Shown here piece by piece: positions 23,749-32,991 of a stretch of 35,606 nt of DNA. The stretch's first letter is position 1. Every line of letters begins with the position of its first letter. The stretch spans positions 1-35,606 of the forward strand of contig JAFTEV010000008.1 of the NCBI GenBank assembly GCA_017453465.1. Reading direction: 5' to 3'. Source of the DNA: Bacteroidaceae bacterium (GTDB taxonomy: Bacteria; Bacteroidota; Bacteroidia; Bacteroidales; Bacteroidaceae). Position numbers and translations under genes: made by a program. The notes under the pieces are model-generated. The model was not told the DNA's origin. It did not search any database and saw nothing but the letters and a program-made list of their open reading frames with translations.

Positions 23749-24228
23749 CTATTGAATCAATTCTCGAACTTTCTCTATCAATTCGTCCTCTGCACCATCA
23801 GTATAGCCACTATGCTGATAAACAATCTTCCCTTGTCCATCGACAATCAGCGTGTGGGGTATCAAGTTGATGCCCAAAGCTCGCTTGAAGTCGCTGTTCT
23901 GGTCAAGCAGCACATCATATTCCCAGTTGCGCGAATCGACCAGCGGCTTTACTTTGTTGACATTCTGAGCTTCATCAATACTAACGGCAAAGATTTTCAC
24001 ACCTGTCTCTTCTTGCCATTCTTCATAGACATCGCGAATAGCGTCCAACTCACGATTGCAGGGATGGCACCACGTGGCAAAGAAGTCGATGATGAACGGC
24101 TTGCCGTTGTTCGACAATGTGTCGGTGCTGACAGGCTTTCCCGTAATGTCCTTGATAGTAACCTTTGGCAATTGCGCAAAAGCTGTTACGGACAGAAGCC
24201 AAAGGAACAGTAATGATATGCGCTTCAT
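23749..24228 (-). CDS. TlpA-like periplasmic thioredoxin
   Basis: 159 residues. Signal peptide 1-18 (MKRISLLFLWLLSVTAFA). Thioredoxin fold with the active site WCHPC (C54, C57) in FIIDFFATWCHPCNRELDAI and the cis-proline P124 in GINLIPHTLIVDGQG. It belongs to the TlpA/ResA-type AhpC-TSA/Redoxin branch, which reduces disulphides in exported proteins. It is the first of three thioredoxin-fold proteins in consecutive parts of this operon (with the Omp28 lipoprotein and the 737-residue protein). No membrane-bound electron donor of the CcdA/DsbD type is encoded nearby, so its reducing power must come from elsewhere. Confidence 0.9.
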   Translation of the reverse strand: MKRISLLFLWLLSVTAFAQLPKVTIKDITGKPVSTDTLSNNGKPFIIDFFATWCHPCNRELDAIRDVYEEWQEETGVKIFAVSIDEAQNVNKVKPLVDSRNWEYDVLLDQNSDFKRALGINLIPHTLIVDGQGKIVYQHSGYTDGAEDELIEKVRELIQ

Positions 24229-24260
24229 GGGGCGTTACGTTGTTAAGTTATTGCGTTGTC

Positions 24261-25346
24261 TTATTCGTTACTTTCATCCAGCACACCTAAGGGGCCAACG
24301 CGCAGAATATAGAGATCTGTCAAGTTTACAAGTGTCTGCACAAGCAAGCCTTGCAGTACCGACTTTCTGATAACAAAGCCCGACAAGGTGTGGCCAGGCC
24401 ATGAACCGTCGTCCTCCAATGTTCCGTAGGAAGCATTATAGAAGAGCGGATTGCTATACAGATAGGACACCATGCCCACGGTGTTGCTCATGGCGACAAT
24501 GCCTGAAGTATCGTAGAAAAGGCCTCTTTCGTAGTCGCCATTGTTATAAAAGTATTCCATGTAGGAAGGAATCGTAATGGCACACCTTTCAGCATCAAAT
24601 TTGGCAGGGAAAACAGCTGTTTCCCACCCTTTATGCGATGACCAGTCTGTGTAGAACTGTCCGTCCTTCTGATAAAACTCAAAGCTGATGCCGTATGGAG
24701 AGCCTGCATAGTTACCACCGAAATAGTAGGTGCCTATGACATTTTCCTTGAGGTCGTACTGTACGATGTTGAGTGTATCGACCACACCAGCACAGGCAAA
24801 CTCCATTGAACCACGGCGAATCTGGGCAGTCTCGTTGGGGTCAATCGTAATCTTCAGTGTGTCACCATCCATGACGGGATGAATCCAATCGTCTTCGGTG
24901 GTGAGTTTCACATCAAAGTCGTGCTGAATCACAAACGATTTCTTTGCGCCCGCATTCTCTGCATGATAGTTGTAGATGGGCAGAGTGGCCAACGCCATGC
25001 CACGTTGCTGAACTGGTATCTTGACGCTGTAGTCTTCAGAATTCAGCGTAAGAATAGCTACACGCCCTTCAATGTCAGTGTTGTCCACAACGGAAACCTT
25101 CACTTTGTTGCCTTCCATAGTGGCAGTACACCAGTCGGACACTAAGGATGCCATGACAGCACCGTCGCACTGAAATTCCAAAGTGCCAGTGCCAGCCTTG
25201 GGACCGAAAGTCAAATCTTGGCTAACGATGGCAATCGGGGAGCCTGAACCTGAATCACACCCATCGTCCTCGCTACTGCAAGAACACATGACCAAAGTAA
25301 GCAGCAGTGGCATTGCCATGCTCAAGAATATTTCAAGTCTTTTCAT
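24261..25346 (-). CDS. BACON-like lipoprotein
   Basis: 361 residues. A hydrophobic leader ending LLTLVMCSCSSEDDG carries a lipobox (probable lipidated Cys at 21 or 23) followed by acidic residues, which favours outer-membrane or surface retention in Bacteroidetes. Two BACON-like beta-sandwich repeats follow: LTFGPKAGTGTLEFQCDGAV ... SDWCTATMEGNKVKVSV, then KKSFVIQHDFDVKLTTEDDW ... PVMDGDTLKITIDPNETAQIRRG. The C-terminal third (IGTYYFGGNYAGSPYGISFE on) is unrecognised. BACON domains are thought to bind glycans, mucin or protein ligands; here a ligand-binding surface lipoprotein role is inferred from the SusCD context. Confidence 0.75.
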   Translation of the reverse strand: MKRLEIFLSMAMPLLLTLVMCSCSSEDDGCDSGSGSPIAIVSQDLTFGPKAGTGTLEFQCDGAVMASLVSDWCTATMEGNKVKVSVVDNTDIEGRVAILTLNSEDYSVKIPVQQRGMALATLPIYNYHAENAGAKKSFVIQHDFDVKLTTEDDWIHPVMDGDTLKITIDPNETAQIRRGSMEFACAGVVDTLNIVQYDLKENVIGTYYFGGNYAGSPYGISFEFYQKDGQFYTDWSSHKGWETAVFPAKFDAERCAITIPSYMEYFYNNGDYERGLFYDTSGIVAMSNTVGMVSYLYSNPLFYNASYGTLEDDGSWPGHTLSGFVIRKSVLQGLLVQTLVNLTDLYILRVGPLGVLDESNE

Positions 25347-25354
25347 ACTTCTTT

Positions 25355-26689
25355 CTAATTACTAAGTTTTGTCAACGAGTTAAGATATGGGAAATAATAC
25401 ATCTGGTTGGTCAACCATTCCATGTCGGTGACTTCATCACCTCGCAGAATTTCATCCTCATCATAATAAAGAATCATCAGTACACCCGAATTGCATGGAT
25501 ACTTCACGGGGGCAACGGCTTCAAACGTGAAGGCTGGATATACCATGTTTTTATTCCATATCAATTTCAGGGCACATTCCTCACCAATCCAAATGTCATC
25601 CATATAACCTTCTGCGGATATATTCGATGTCAGGAAATACACTGCCCTGTCGTTAATCACACCTATCATTTGGGGAGACAACGTCAGTTCACCTGTATTG
25701 AAATCATAATTCAGAATCAGCTCATACTTTGAACTCAGTCCTTTCAAATGATAAGTTGCGTCAATGCGGCTGGGAACAAGCGAAACATTTGCTTCAAGCT
25801 GGTTGTTAAAGTAGTGGAGCTTGTAATTGCCAGCATACATGCTGAACGGAATGTAATTTTCATCGTGAGGAACACCCTGGAAAGAGATGTCTTCAGAGCC
25901 TTCATCCACACACTTCAGCACATTGGTTTCGGCATCAAAAGTAAAGGTCTGTGCTGAAACGCCGCCAATTCTGAGTGGAGCATAGAGGCGAATGCCCTGG
26001 TCGTTGAATACAAAATGAGAGGTTATCGTGTCATTGCCATGAATAAACTCAATACTCTTGGTGTTCAAATCCACATCGCCCGTCACTTCGTCTGTTCCCA
26101 TCGTACCGCTCAGAGACTGCACAAAATTCTCGCTAATGGCAATTGTCTTCGCTGCATATTCTTGAGGGCTGTACTTCAGTTTCCTCAAGTACATAGTGTT
26201 GAGGGTCTTCTTGCCATACAGCACAATCAAGTCCTCGCTGATGCTATGAATGACAAATTCAAAGTCGCCGTCCTTTGCCTGATATTCACTGGCACTGGGC
26301 GTAGCAAAGAAATGAAGCAGCGTGTTGTATGTGTCGAATGTCAACACGGGGCCATTGTCATTTGTCAGCCTGTAATAAGTGGTAACGGTAGAGTCAGGAA
26401 TCAGCGAGCAAGCCACCGTCGCCATCAGAGAGTCGAACTTCACTGTATAAACCAAACCGCCATACGTCAAAGTGCGGTCTGGATAATATTCAAACTCCCA
26501 GCCATACTCAGAATTGAGCAGTATTTCTTTTGTCTGATTGATGGTTTTAGACATTCGGACTGTAGCCGAGTCTTCAAAATAATCCTCCTGGTTCTTCAAG
26601 CACGAAGTGAGCAGCAACGATGCCATAAAGAACAAGCCTAATGCCTGAAGAACAGCATTCTTTGTTATTATATTATTGTTCATGTCCAT
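25355..26689 (-). CDS. DUF4302 family lipoprotein
   Basis: 444 residues (two fewer if ATG at 26683 is used). Lipobox LLTSC with C30. DUF4302 features are the segment MSKTINQTKEILLNSEYGWE, then FEYYPDRTLTYGGLVYTVKF and ITLVLYGKKTLN-like YGKKTLNTMYLRKL. DUF4302 genes are regularly next to the zinc-binding metallopeptidase of the Peptidase_Mx1 type and a SusC/SusD pair, exactly as here (24 nt after the peptidase gene). Biochemical function is unknown; being a lipoprotein encoded beside a lipoprotein protease suggests an accessory at the outer surface. Confidence 0.8.
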   Translation of the reverse strand: MDMNNNIITKNAVLQALGLFFMASLLLTSCLKNQEDYFEDSATVRMSKTINQTKEILLNSEYGWEFEYYPDRTLTYGGLVYTVKFDSLMATVACSLIPDSTVTTYYRLTNDNGPVLTFDTYNTLLHFFATPSASEYQAKDGDFEFVIHSISEDLIVLYGKKTLNTMYLRKLKYSPQEYAAKTIAISENFVQSLSGTMGTDEVTGDVDLNTKSIEFIHGNDTITSHFVFNDQGIRLYAPLRIGGVSAQTFTFDAETNVLKCVDEGSEDISFQGVPHDENYIPFSMYAGNYKLHYFNNQLEANVSLVPSRIDATYHLKGLSSKYELILNYDFNTGELTLSPQMIGVINDRAVYFLTSNISAEGYMDDIWIGEECALKLIWNKNMVYPAFTFEAVAPVKYPCNSGVLMILYYDEDEILRGDEVTDMEWLTNQMYYFPYLNSLTKLSN

Positions 26690-26713
26690 TATCTATATAA
26701 TAAATACACTAAA

Positions 26714-27622
26714 TCATTTCACGGTCAGGTCCATCAAATCAACCCTGCCAGCCACAACGTCTTTCTGACGACGCTGAATGGCAGCCCTGAGTTTATCAAT
26801 ATCTGTATTGAATGCTGTCATCATGTAGTCTCTGACCATATCGAGCTTGGCAGCCAAAAGCTGGGAACCCGTCGAACCTGCCTGAGCCATATAACCATCC
26901 CACACAGATTCAGAATTGCAAATGTACATGGACAGCATTTCAGCAAAGTCTTCCACATCAGAATGCTGAGCATAAGCCGTGATGAAGCCGCGCTGCAGAT
27001 AGCCATCGACCAAACCTATTTCACTCCAAGAGTCAGCCACATAGGAAGAACCCGTGATGAGCTTGAAGTCTGCCGGATAGTCCTTTGTCTGGTTCAGGAT
27101 GTGAGTAAACTCATGGTGGATGGTACGCAGGTAGTATTCGTTCAGGTCATCGGCATTGCCCATATACTGCTCAACATAGTTTGTGCCCGAAAGCAGAATC
27201 TTGCGCCCGCCTTCTGCTGTACCCAGAATGAACGTACCATTGTTGCGGTATTCCCATTCGCCGATGGTGAAAATCATCTTCGGGAAATAAGAACGGGTAA
27301 ACTCAATGCCAGCCACCTCGTCGTATGCCTCAATGCACAGATACTTCACAAGGTGTGCCAGAATGACAGACGCATCATAGCGTGCCGGAATGGTGTAGTA
27401 GTCCATGTCAGACTCCTTGTCGTCATAACGGTACTTAAACTCAATGTTGTAGGGAGCCACATAGTTACGTTGCAGCCAATAGTCGAAGGGCGTGTAGTCC
27501 ACCTTGTCCACAGTAATGATACTTTGTGGATCCAGCTCCTCTTTGCTGCAACTGCTGAAAGAAGCAAGCATCGGAAATGCAATAACTGCAAACCACTTCA
27601 CATTATATAATATCTTTTTCAT
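26714..27622 (-). CDS. Zinc-binding metallopeptidase lipoprotein (Peptidase_Mx1 type)
   Basis: 302 residues. Lipobox FSSC with C25. The zincin motif HEFTH (170-174, in TIHHEFTHILNQTKDYP) supplies two zinc ligands and the catalytic Glu; EDFAEMLSMY at 224-233 probably provides the third ligand or the conserved downstream Glu. This is the putative zinc-binding metallo-peptidase family often encoded after SusC/SusD in Bacteroidetes. An outer-membrane protease next to a TonB-dependent importer suggests processing of a protein substrate before uptake. It lies 22 nt after susD and 24 nt before the DUF4302 gene. Confidence 0.85.
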   Translation of the reverse strand: MKKILYNVKWFAVIAFPMLASFSSCSKEELDPQSIITVDKVDYTPFDYWLQRNYVAPYNIEFKYRYDDKESDMDYYTIPARYDASVILAHLVKYLCIEAYDEVAGIEFTRSYFPKMIFTIGEWEYRNNGTFILGTAEGGRKILLSGTNYVEQYMGNADDLNEYYLRTIHHEFTHILNQTKDYPADFKLITGSSYVADSWSEIGLVDGYLQRGFITAYAQHSDVEDFAEMLSMYICNSESVWDGYMAQAGSTGSQLLAAKLDMVRDYMMTAFNTDIDKLRAAIQRRQKDVVAGRVDLMDLTVK

Positions 27623-27644
27623 GTTGTTCTATTGTTTTTAAGCA

Positions 27645-29240
27645 TTATCTCGGATTTGGAGTCATTCCTGCGGTGCGCACTCTCGGAGGAATCTGAACAG
27701 CGCGGCGAGGATCGTCAACCTTCAAGTAGTCGGTGCGGCTCTCTGGACGGCCCGCTTCGTTCATCACACGGCGCACAATCTCAATGCCATAACGCTTGAT
27801 GTCATACCAGCGCATACCCGTCTGAAGTGTTTCGAGGCGGCGGAAGCCAAGCACACACTGGAGCATGGTCTCCTGCACACTACCCTCTTCATCAATGGCG
27901 AAGGCCGGATGCAGGTGCTTCTTGATGGTCGATTCTATGCCCTTCTCGTCACTGTAGCAATATTTCAGGTCGGGGTTGCCATAAAACGCCTGTATAGACT
28001 CTGGTGTCAACACCTTCAAGGTCTTCACAATGTTCTGCATCCAAAGGGTGAGGTCGGCAGCAGCCTTGTCAAACTGGCGGGTCATGACGTAAGCCTCGGC
28101 CCGGTTGAGCAAACATTCGTCTGCAGTGAATGCGGGGTACACGGTGCGATAGTAGCCTGTTCCCGACACGGCATCATAATACTCAGACAGGTATGGCAGC
28201 TTCCAGAAGATTACCTTGTCAAGGTTTGTAGCAGAGTAAGTGCTCATGTCCTGATAGAACACGTCCCTGCCCCAGATGTTTTCTGCCTCTCCATCCTCGG
28301 TGGCTGCCAGATATGCGCCATGCGAATAGCGAGACAAGTAGCGGTAAGGGCCAAAGGTCAAGCCCATGTAGGAATAAGCAGTCATCAGCATCAGATTGCA
28401 GTTCAGCGTGGCATCAATATAGTGCTGCGTGATGGCATCGCTCTGCTGCACCATTTCGCTGGTAGCCTTCCAGTCGCGCAACATGGATGCTGGCGAACTG
28501 CCCAGACAGCGATTGGCATACTCAATGGCCTTGTCCCACTGCTCATAATAGAGGTAGAAGCGGCAGGCAAAAGCGTAAGCAGCACGCTGATTGAAGTGAT
28601 ATTTCACAGCGGCAGCAGCATCATTGAAGTGTGCATCGCCCACCATAGGCAGGGCTTCCTGCAAGTCACGCTCAATCTGCTGATAGACTTCAGCCACGGT
28701 TCCACGCTCATATTTCACGCCGATGGTTGTTTCGGGCTTTGTCACGTAGGGTATGCCAAGGTCGGTCTGGCTGGTCTCCTTATTATAATTCAGGCAGAAG
28801 AGGTTGACCAGCATAAAATGTGTGTAGGCACGGCAGAGCAAAGCCTCGGCCTTTGCCTCGCGCAGATTCTGCGTGGTCGTACCGCCCAGCCCTTCAATGG
28901 CATGAAGAACTTCATTGGCGGTAGCAATAGAGCGGTAAGCATCTTCCCAGAAATATTCAGGACACTCATTGTCTGCCTCAGTCACGTCGCTCCAGCTATA
29001 CACCTGGTCGGCAAAACGGCTGGTGTTCGGGTTGTTCAGGCCGTAGTTGTCCACATTGTCCGACATATACTCTGCCACAAACAGGGGTTCATTGGTGAAA
29101 TAGGCAGACCCCAGCAACTTCAGCACCTTGCTTTCCGAGTCAATATCCGTGCGGTTGTCGGGCAGCGTGTCCAGATATTTGTCACAGCCTGTGAACAGGG
29201 CTGCGCAAGCAGTCATCAATATATAATAGAGTTTTCTCAT
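27645..29240 (-). CDS. SusD-family outer-membrane lipoprotein
   Basis: 531 residues. Lipobox LFTGC with C19, then KYLDTLPDNRTDIDSE typical of SusD N-termini. The TPR-like helical scaffold is visible as YFWEDAYRSIATANEVLHAI, REAKAEALLCRAYTHFMLVN, GTVAEVYQQIERDLQEAL, and AYAFACRFYLYYEQWDKAIE; the C-terminal RRLETLQTGMRWYDIKRYGI is also diagnostic. SusD proteins form the lid over their SusC transporter and bind the ligand. Ligand class cannot be read from the sequence. Because the neighbour genes encode a protease and thiol proteins rather than glycoside hydrolases, a peptide ligand (as in RagAB) is more likely than a glycan. Separated from susC by 36 nt. Confidence 0.92.
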   Translation of the reverse strand: MRKLYYILMTACAALFTGCDKYLDTLPDNRTDIDSESKVLKLLGSAYFTNEPLFVAEYMSDNVDNYGLNNPNTSRFADQVYSWSDVTEADNECPEYFWEDAYRSIATANEVLHAIEGLGGTTTQNLREAKAEALLCRAYTHFMLVNLFCLNYNKETSQTDLGIPYVTKPETTIGVKYERGTVAEVYQQIERDLQEALPMVGDAHFNDAAAAVKYHFNQRAAYAFACRFYLYYEQWDKAIEYANRCLGSSPASMLRDWKATSEMVQQSDAITQHYIDATLNCNLMLMTAYSYMGLTFGPYRYLSRYSHGAYLAATEDGEAENIWGRDVFYQDMSTYSATNLDKVIFWKLPYLSEYYDAVSGTGYYRTVYPAFTADECLLNRAEAYVMTRQFDKAAADLTLWMQNIVKTLKVLTPESIQAFYGNPDLKYCYSDEKGIESTIKKHLHPAFAIDEEGSVQETMLQCVLGFRRLETLQTGMRWYDIKRYGIEIVRRVMNEAGRPESRTDYLKVDDPRRAVQIPPRVRTAGMTPNPR

Positions 29241-29241
29241 G

Positions 29242-29278
29242 ATTTTGCGTTTTTACGTTCTTGCGTTCTTACGTTTTT
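29242..29278. repeat. GCGTT/ACGTT simple repeat between susC and susD
   Basis: TTTGCGTTTTTACGTTCTTG, then CGTTCTTACGTTTTT fills almost the whole 36-nt gap. On the coding (minus) strand it reads as AACG/AACGC repeats spaced 8 nt apart. It is positioned where the susD ribosome-binding region should be. Confidence 0.6.
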
Positions 29279-32200
29279 AAAGTCCTAATCTCAGTGTCAG
29301 CGTAAACTGCTTGGGCATTGGCACAGCCACACCACCGGCATTGGCAAATTCAGGGTCTTGTCCGTTCAGCTTCTTGTCAGCATAAATCAGGAACAGGTTG
29401 GTGGCCTGCAACTTCAGCGAGAGAGAGTTAATCTTCAGCGGGCTGATGAGCGACTGCGGGAAGTCGTAGCTCAGCGAGATTTCCTTCATGCGGATGAAGT
29501 CGCCCTTTGCCACACGTGCCGTAGAGTAATTGTATGAACTGTAGGCAATGCCCAGGTCTGTGTCGTTACGGTTCTGGCGCGTGCTGGCAATGACGGGGAT
29601 GTCAGTAAATTGTTCGTCACCCGGCACAACCCAGCGGTTCTTGAACTCCTTAGGCATAGCCACGAGGTCGTTGTAGCGGCTGGAGAACACGGGGTCGAGA
29701 CGCACCTTGTTGCCAAACGAATAAGTAACGAAAAGGTTCAGCGTAAAGCCCTTAAACTTGAACACATTGCCAAAGCTACCCATGTCTGTGGGGTCGGCAC
29801 TGCCCGAATACTCCAGGAACTTCAGCATCTCTGGGTCGGTCTCCTGGAAGAAGACACCAGTAGTTGTGGGCTGTCCGTCGTGTCCGGCAAAGACAGGGAA
29901 GCCCTCCTTGTTCAGTCCGAGGAACGGGATGGAGAACACGCTACGGACCGGATAGCCTTCCATCGTGAAGCCACTGCCCGATACAAGGTCAACCAGTCGG
30001 CGTGAAGACTCCAGGCTGGTCACCTTGTTGCTCGTGTGAGAATATACAAAGCTGGTCGTCCAGCTGAAACTCTTTGTCTTGATGTTCACGGTGGAGAGGC
30101 TCACTTCAACACCGTTTGAAGTCATCGTGGCAATGTTGCCCATACGCTGCAGCTCGCCACCCACGCCCTGTGTGCTCTGCGGGCCAATCAGGTCGTAGTT
30201 GTTACGCTTATACCAGTCAAACGACAGGCTGATGCGGTCGTTCAGGAAACCTGCCTCCAAGCCCACATTGAACTCATGCTTCTTTTCGTAAGTAAGGTCT
30301 TCGTTGGCCAAATCTTCAAGGTAGAGGTAAGTCTCCTTCACGCTGGCAAACGGACGCCACGGACTGGCACTGCCAATCACGGTGCGCGAGTTGGTCACCG
30401 ACGATGGGCCACGGTCGGCTGTCAGCGAGTATGACAACTTGAGCATGAGGTTCGACAGAGCCGGCTGCAACTTCTCGAAGAAGCTCTCCTCATGAACATT
30501 CCATGCGGCAGCCACGTTCCATGTGGGCAACCAGCGTGCACTGCGGCTCTTGCCCAACTTGTTGGTACCCTCGTAGCGCAAGGTTCCGTTCAGCGTGTAA
30601 CGTCCCTTGAACGAGTAGGTGGCATTGGCGAAGAACGCAGCACTGCGCTCGCGAGTGTTTTCCAGAGAGTAGTAGTTGTTGTTCTGCTCAGCACCCTTCT
30701 TGAAAGCCTGGTAAGCGTAGGCAGGAATTTCGCCCTGCGAATACTGCATACCCCAACCACGGAACCACGTGGCATGACGGTCCACGCTGTTGGTCTCCAT
30801 ACCGCCATATAAATTAATAATGTGCATATCGTCATTGAACGCATCATTATAGCTGACAGCAGCGCGGAAGTCGTAGCCCAACATGCGGTTGTCGGTGCGC
30901 TCCTCAATACCGCCATTAGGCAGGATGGAGATAGGCAGCGCATAGATGTTGTCGGGGTCGGTGTAGAGGTAGCTGTTCTGCTTGCGAATGGTCGAAGTGC
31001 CCATGGCACGGTAAGCCAGAGCCTGGTTCGAGTTGTCCAGGATGTCATGCTCCTGGGTGCTGGCCGAATACTTCACAGCACCCAGCACACTCAGTTCCAC
31101 CTTGCGAATGGGCTTGTAGGACAGCTTGCCCTGCAAACGGAAGTCTGCCACATTGATGCCAATATAGTTGTTTTCCAGCTCCTGGAAGATATTGAACGGA
31201 GCATAGTTGCGCGTGTACTCAGTGTAGGGGTCCAGCGCACGGCTCGTGTTCAGAGCGTAAGAATAGGGGTTGATATCGAAGCTGCGGCTCACTTCGCCCG
31301 ACAGGGGGTCGGTCTGTCGGCTCAGTGTACCCGGAGCCTCCTGCTTACGATAGGAAGCATTGCTGATGACATCGAGTGTCAGCTTGCTCGAAATCTTATA
31401 CGTAGAATTCAGGTTTGCCGTATAGCGTTCCACGGAGTTGCGCTTTGTCCAGCCTGGGTCAACCATCGCGCTGACCGATGCATAATACTGCATCTTGTCG
31501 GTACCACCCGACATCGACACCGAGTGTGTGTGTTGGATGGAGTTCTTGAAGAGCAAGTCGAACCAGTCGGTGTTACGCATCTCAGCCGCACGCAGGTAGT
31601 CGGCGCGAGCCTCCGGGGTGTTGTTCAGCGCATACTGGCCCGTCGTGGGGTTATACTGGCTCAACATCTGATACATCTTGCCATACACACCCGTCTCGCT
31701 GGCATTGGCAGTCTCGGCATAATTCAGGTAGCCCTTCTGCTCCAGTTCCTGATAGACGGACATCTGGTCCTGCGAGTTCATGATGTTGAACGTAGAGTAG
31801 GAAGGTTTCAGGCGCAAGGTGTACTCACCCGTATAGTTGATGCGCGTCTGGCCAGCCTTACCCTTCTTGGTGGTCACGACAATCACACCCGCCATCGCAC
31901 GCGCACCATAGATAGAGGTAGCACTACCGTCCTTCAGAATCTGGAAACTCTCGATGTCGTCGGAGTTCAATCCGGCAATGGCAGAAGAAACCAGCGTGTT
32001 GGCATCGCCCGAACTCAGGTCGTCGGCACTCACGTCAATCACGTCCTCCATGATGACACCATCGACTACCCACAGCGGCTTCGACGAGCCATAGATAGAC
32101 GTGGCACCACGCACACGAATCTTCGGGGCTGCTCCAAACGTACCGCTCACGTTCTGCACGCTGACACCGGCAGCACGACCTTCCAGCGAGCGGCTAATGT

Positions 32201-32609
32201 CGCTCACACCGTCAATCTTTGCGTCGCTGGCATCAATCTTGGTCGTCGCACCCGTAAACAGTCGCTTGTCCATCTTCTGCATACCTGTAACGACCACCTC
32301 GTTCAGCTGTTCATCACTCGACTTCAGTTGCACCTTCATGCCCTGTTTCGGCGAGAGCGTCACGCTCTCCATGCCAATGTAGCTGAAGACCAACTTCTTT
32401 CCCTTCGGAACGGCCAAGCTGAACTTTCCATCAAGGTCAGTAACGACCCCCATCTTTTCACCCTGCACCATGACCGATGCGCCCACAACGGGCTCACCGT
32501 CATCCATGAACACTACCGTTCCCGAAATGTTACTCTGCGCCATCACACTGCCCACATTCAGCAAGAGGAGCAGCAGCCACAAAGAAAACCTTTTTGTGTA
32601 AAATTGCAT
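29277..32609 (-). CDS. SusC-family TonB-dependent transporter
   Basis: 1110 residues. Signal peptide about 1-24; carboxypeptidase-regulatory-like domain at about 27-105 (ISGTVVFMDDGEPVVGASVM, GVVTDLDGKFSLAVPKGKKL); the TonB-box-like EVVVTG near 105; plug domain with RVRGATSIYGSSKPLWVVDG and the signature SFQILKDGSATSIYGARAM followed by GVIVVTTKKG; then a 22-strand-type barrel ending in FTLTLRLGL. It is the first gene of the ten-gene operon and is expected to import the SusD-bound ligand using TonB energy. No adjacent anti-sigma/sigma pair or hybrid two-component regulator is present in the window, so regulation is probably from a distance or by the leader. Promoter -7 box at 32694-32701. Confidence 0.95.
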   Translation of the reverse strand: MQFYTKRFSLWLLLLLLNVGSVMAQSNISGTVVFMDDGEPVVGASVMVQGEKMGVVTDLDGKFSLAVPKGKKLVFSYIGMESVTLSPKQGMKVQLKSSDEQLNEVVVTGMQKMDKRLFTGATTKIDASDAKIDGVSDISRSLEGRAAGVSVQNVSGTFGAAPKIRVRGATSIYGSSKPLWVVDGVIMEDVIDVSADDLSSGDANTLVSSAIAGLNSDDIESFQILKDGSATSIYGARAMAGVIVVTTKKGKAGQTRINYTGEYTLRLKPSYSTFNIMNSQDQMSVYQELEQKGYLNYAETANASETGVYGKMYQMLSQYNPTTGQYALNNTPEARADYLRAAEMRNTDWFDLLFKNSIQHTHSVSMSGGTDKMQYYASVSAMVDPGWTKRNSVERYTANLNSTYKISSKLTLDVISNASYRKQEAPGTLSRQTDPLSGEVSRSFDINPYSYALNTSRALDPYTEYTRNYAPFNIFQELENNYIGINVADFRLQGKLSYKPIRKVELSVLGAVKYSASTQEHDILDNSNQALAYRAMGTSTIRKQNSYLYTDPDNIYALPISILPNGGIEERTDNRMLGYDFRAAVSYNDAFNDDMHIINLYGGMETNSVDRHATWFRGWGMQYSQGEIPAYAYQAFKKGAEQNNNYYSLENTRERSAAFFANATYSFKGRYTLNGTLRYEGTNKLGKSRSARWLPTWNVAAAWNVHEESFFEKLQPALSNLMLKLSYSLTADRGPSSVTNSRTVIGSASPWRPFASVKETYLYLEDLANEDLTYEKKHEFNVGLEAGFLNDRISLSFDWYKRNNYDLIGPQSTQGVGGELQRMGNIATMTSNGVEVSLSTVNIKTKSFSWTTSFVYSHTSNKVTSLESSRRLVDLVSGSGFTMEGYPVRSVFSIPFLGLNKEGFPVFAGHDGQPTTTGVFFQETDPEMLKFLEYSGSADPTDMGSFGNVFKFKGFTLNLFVTYSFGNKVRLDPVFSSRYNDLVAMPKEFKNRWVVPGDEQFTDIPVIASTRQNRNDTDLGIAYSSYNYSTARVAKGDFIRMKEISLSYDFPQSLISPLKINSLSLKLQATNLFLIYADKKLNGQDPEFANAGGVAVPMPKQFTLTLRLGL

Positions 32610-32693
32610 ATTTATAAATAAATTAGTACTTTAGCACATGTATCAATACCTTACTTTGAATACACGTACACACATTTATCCAAAAACAGGGTG

Positions 32694-32701
32694 CAAAGTT
32701 A
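32694..32701 (-). promoter_or_regulatory. Promoter -7 box of the ten-gene operon
   Basis: TAACTTTG on the minus strand matches TAnnTTTG, 84 nt upstream of the susC ATG; the region upstream is T-rich with no exact TTTG at 19-21 nt. No other comparable box was found in the short gaps of the operon. Confidence 0.55.
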
Positions 32702-32782
32702 CAAAAAATAAACGAAAGAATGTTAATCTAACAGCATTTTTTTCAAAAAGACGCATTTTTTTTGAATCAGAGTGGCAAAATA

Positions 32783-32867
32783 ACAATTATCAATTCACAA
32801 TTATCAATTCACAATTATCAATTCACAATTTGAGTATCCATTCCCAATTCCCAATTCCTAATTCCCA
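32783..32867. repeat. 14-bp and 7-bp tandem repeats upstream of susC
   Basis: ACAATTATCAATTC is repeated three times (32783, 32797, 32811) with a partial fourth, followed by a 7-bp run CCAATTC / CTAATTC (32841-32867). Such AT-rich short repeats are frequent in intergenic DNA of this group. The rest of 32868-32990 shows no gene. Confidence 0.7.
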
Positions 32868-32991
32868 AACAGCATTTTCCGTTAAGGACCGTTAAACTCT
32901 TCCGAAAAATCTTTTTTCAAAACAAAAAACACGCCTGAAATTCAGTAAAAAGAACAATCTGAAACACTTACACTTACAATGCACCGCAGCG

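Noticed and set aside
30822-32621. A 599-codon frame antisense to susC
   Set aside because: It is the shadow of a strongly coding strand; no recognisable domains, and susC is unambiguous.
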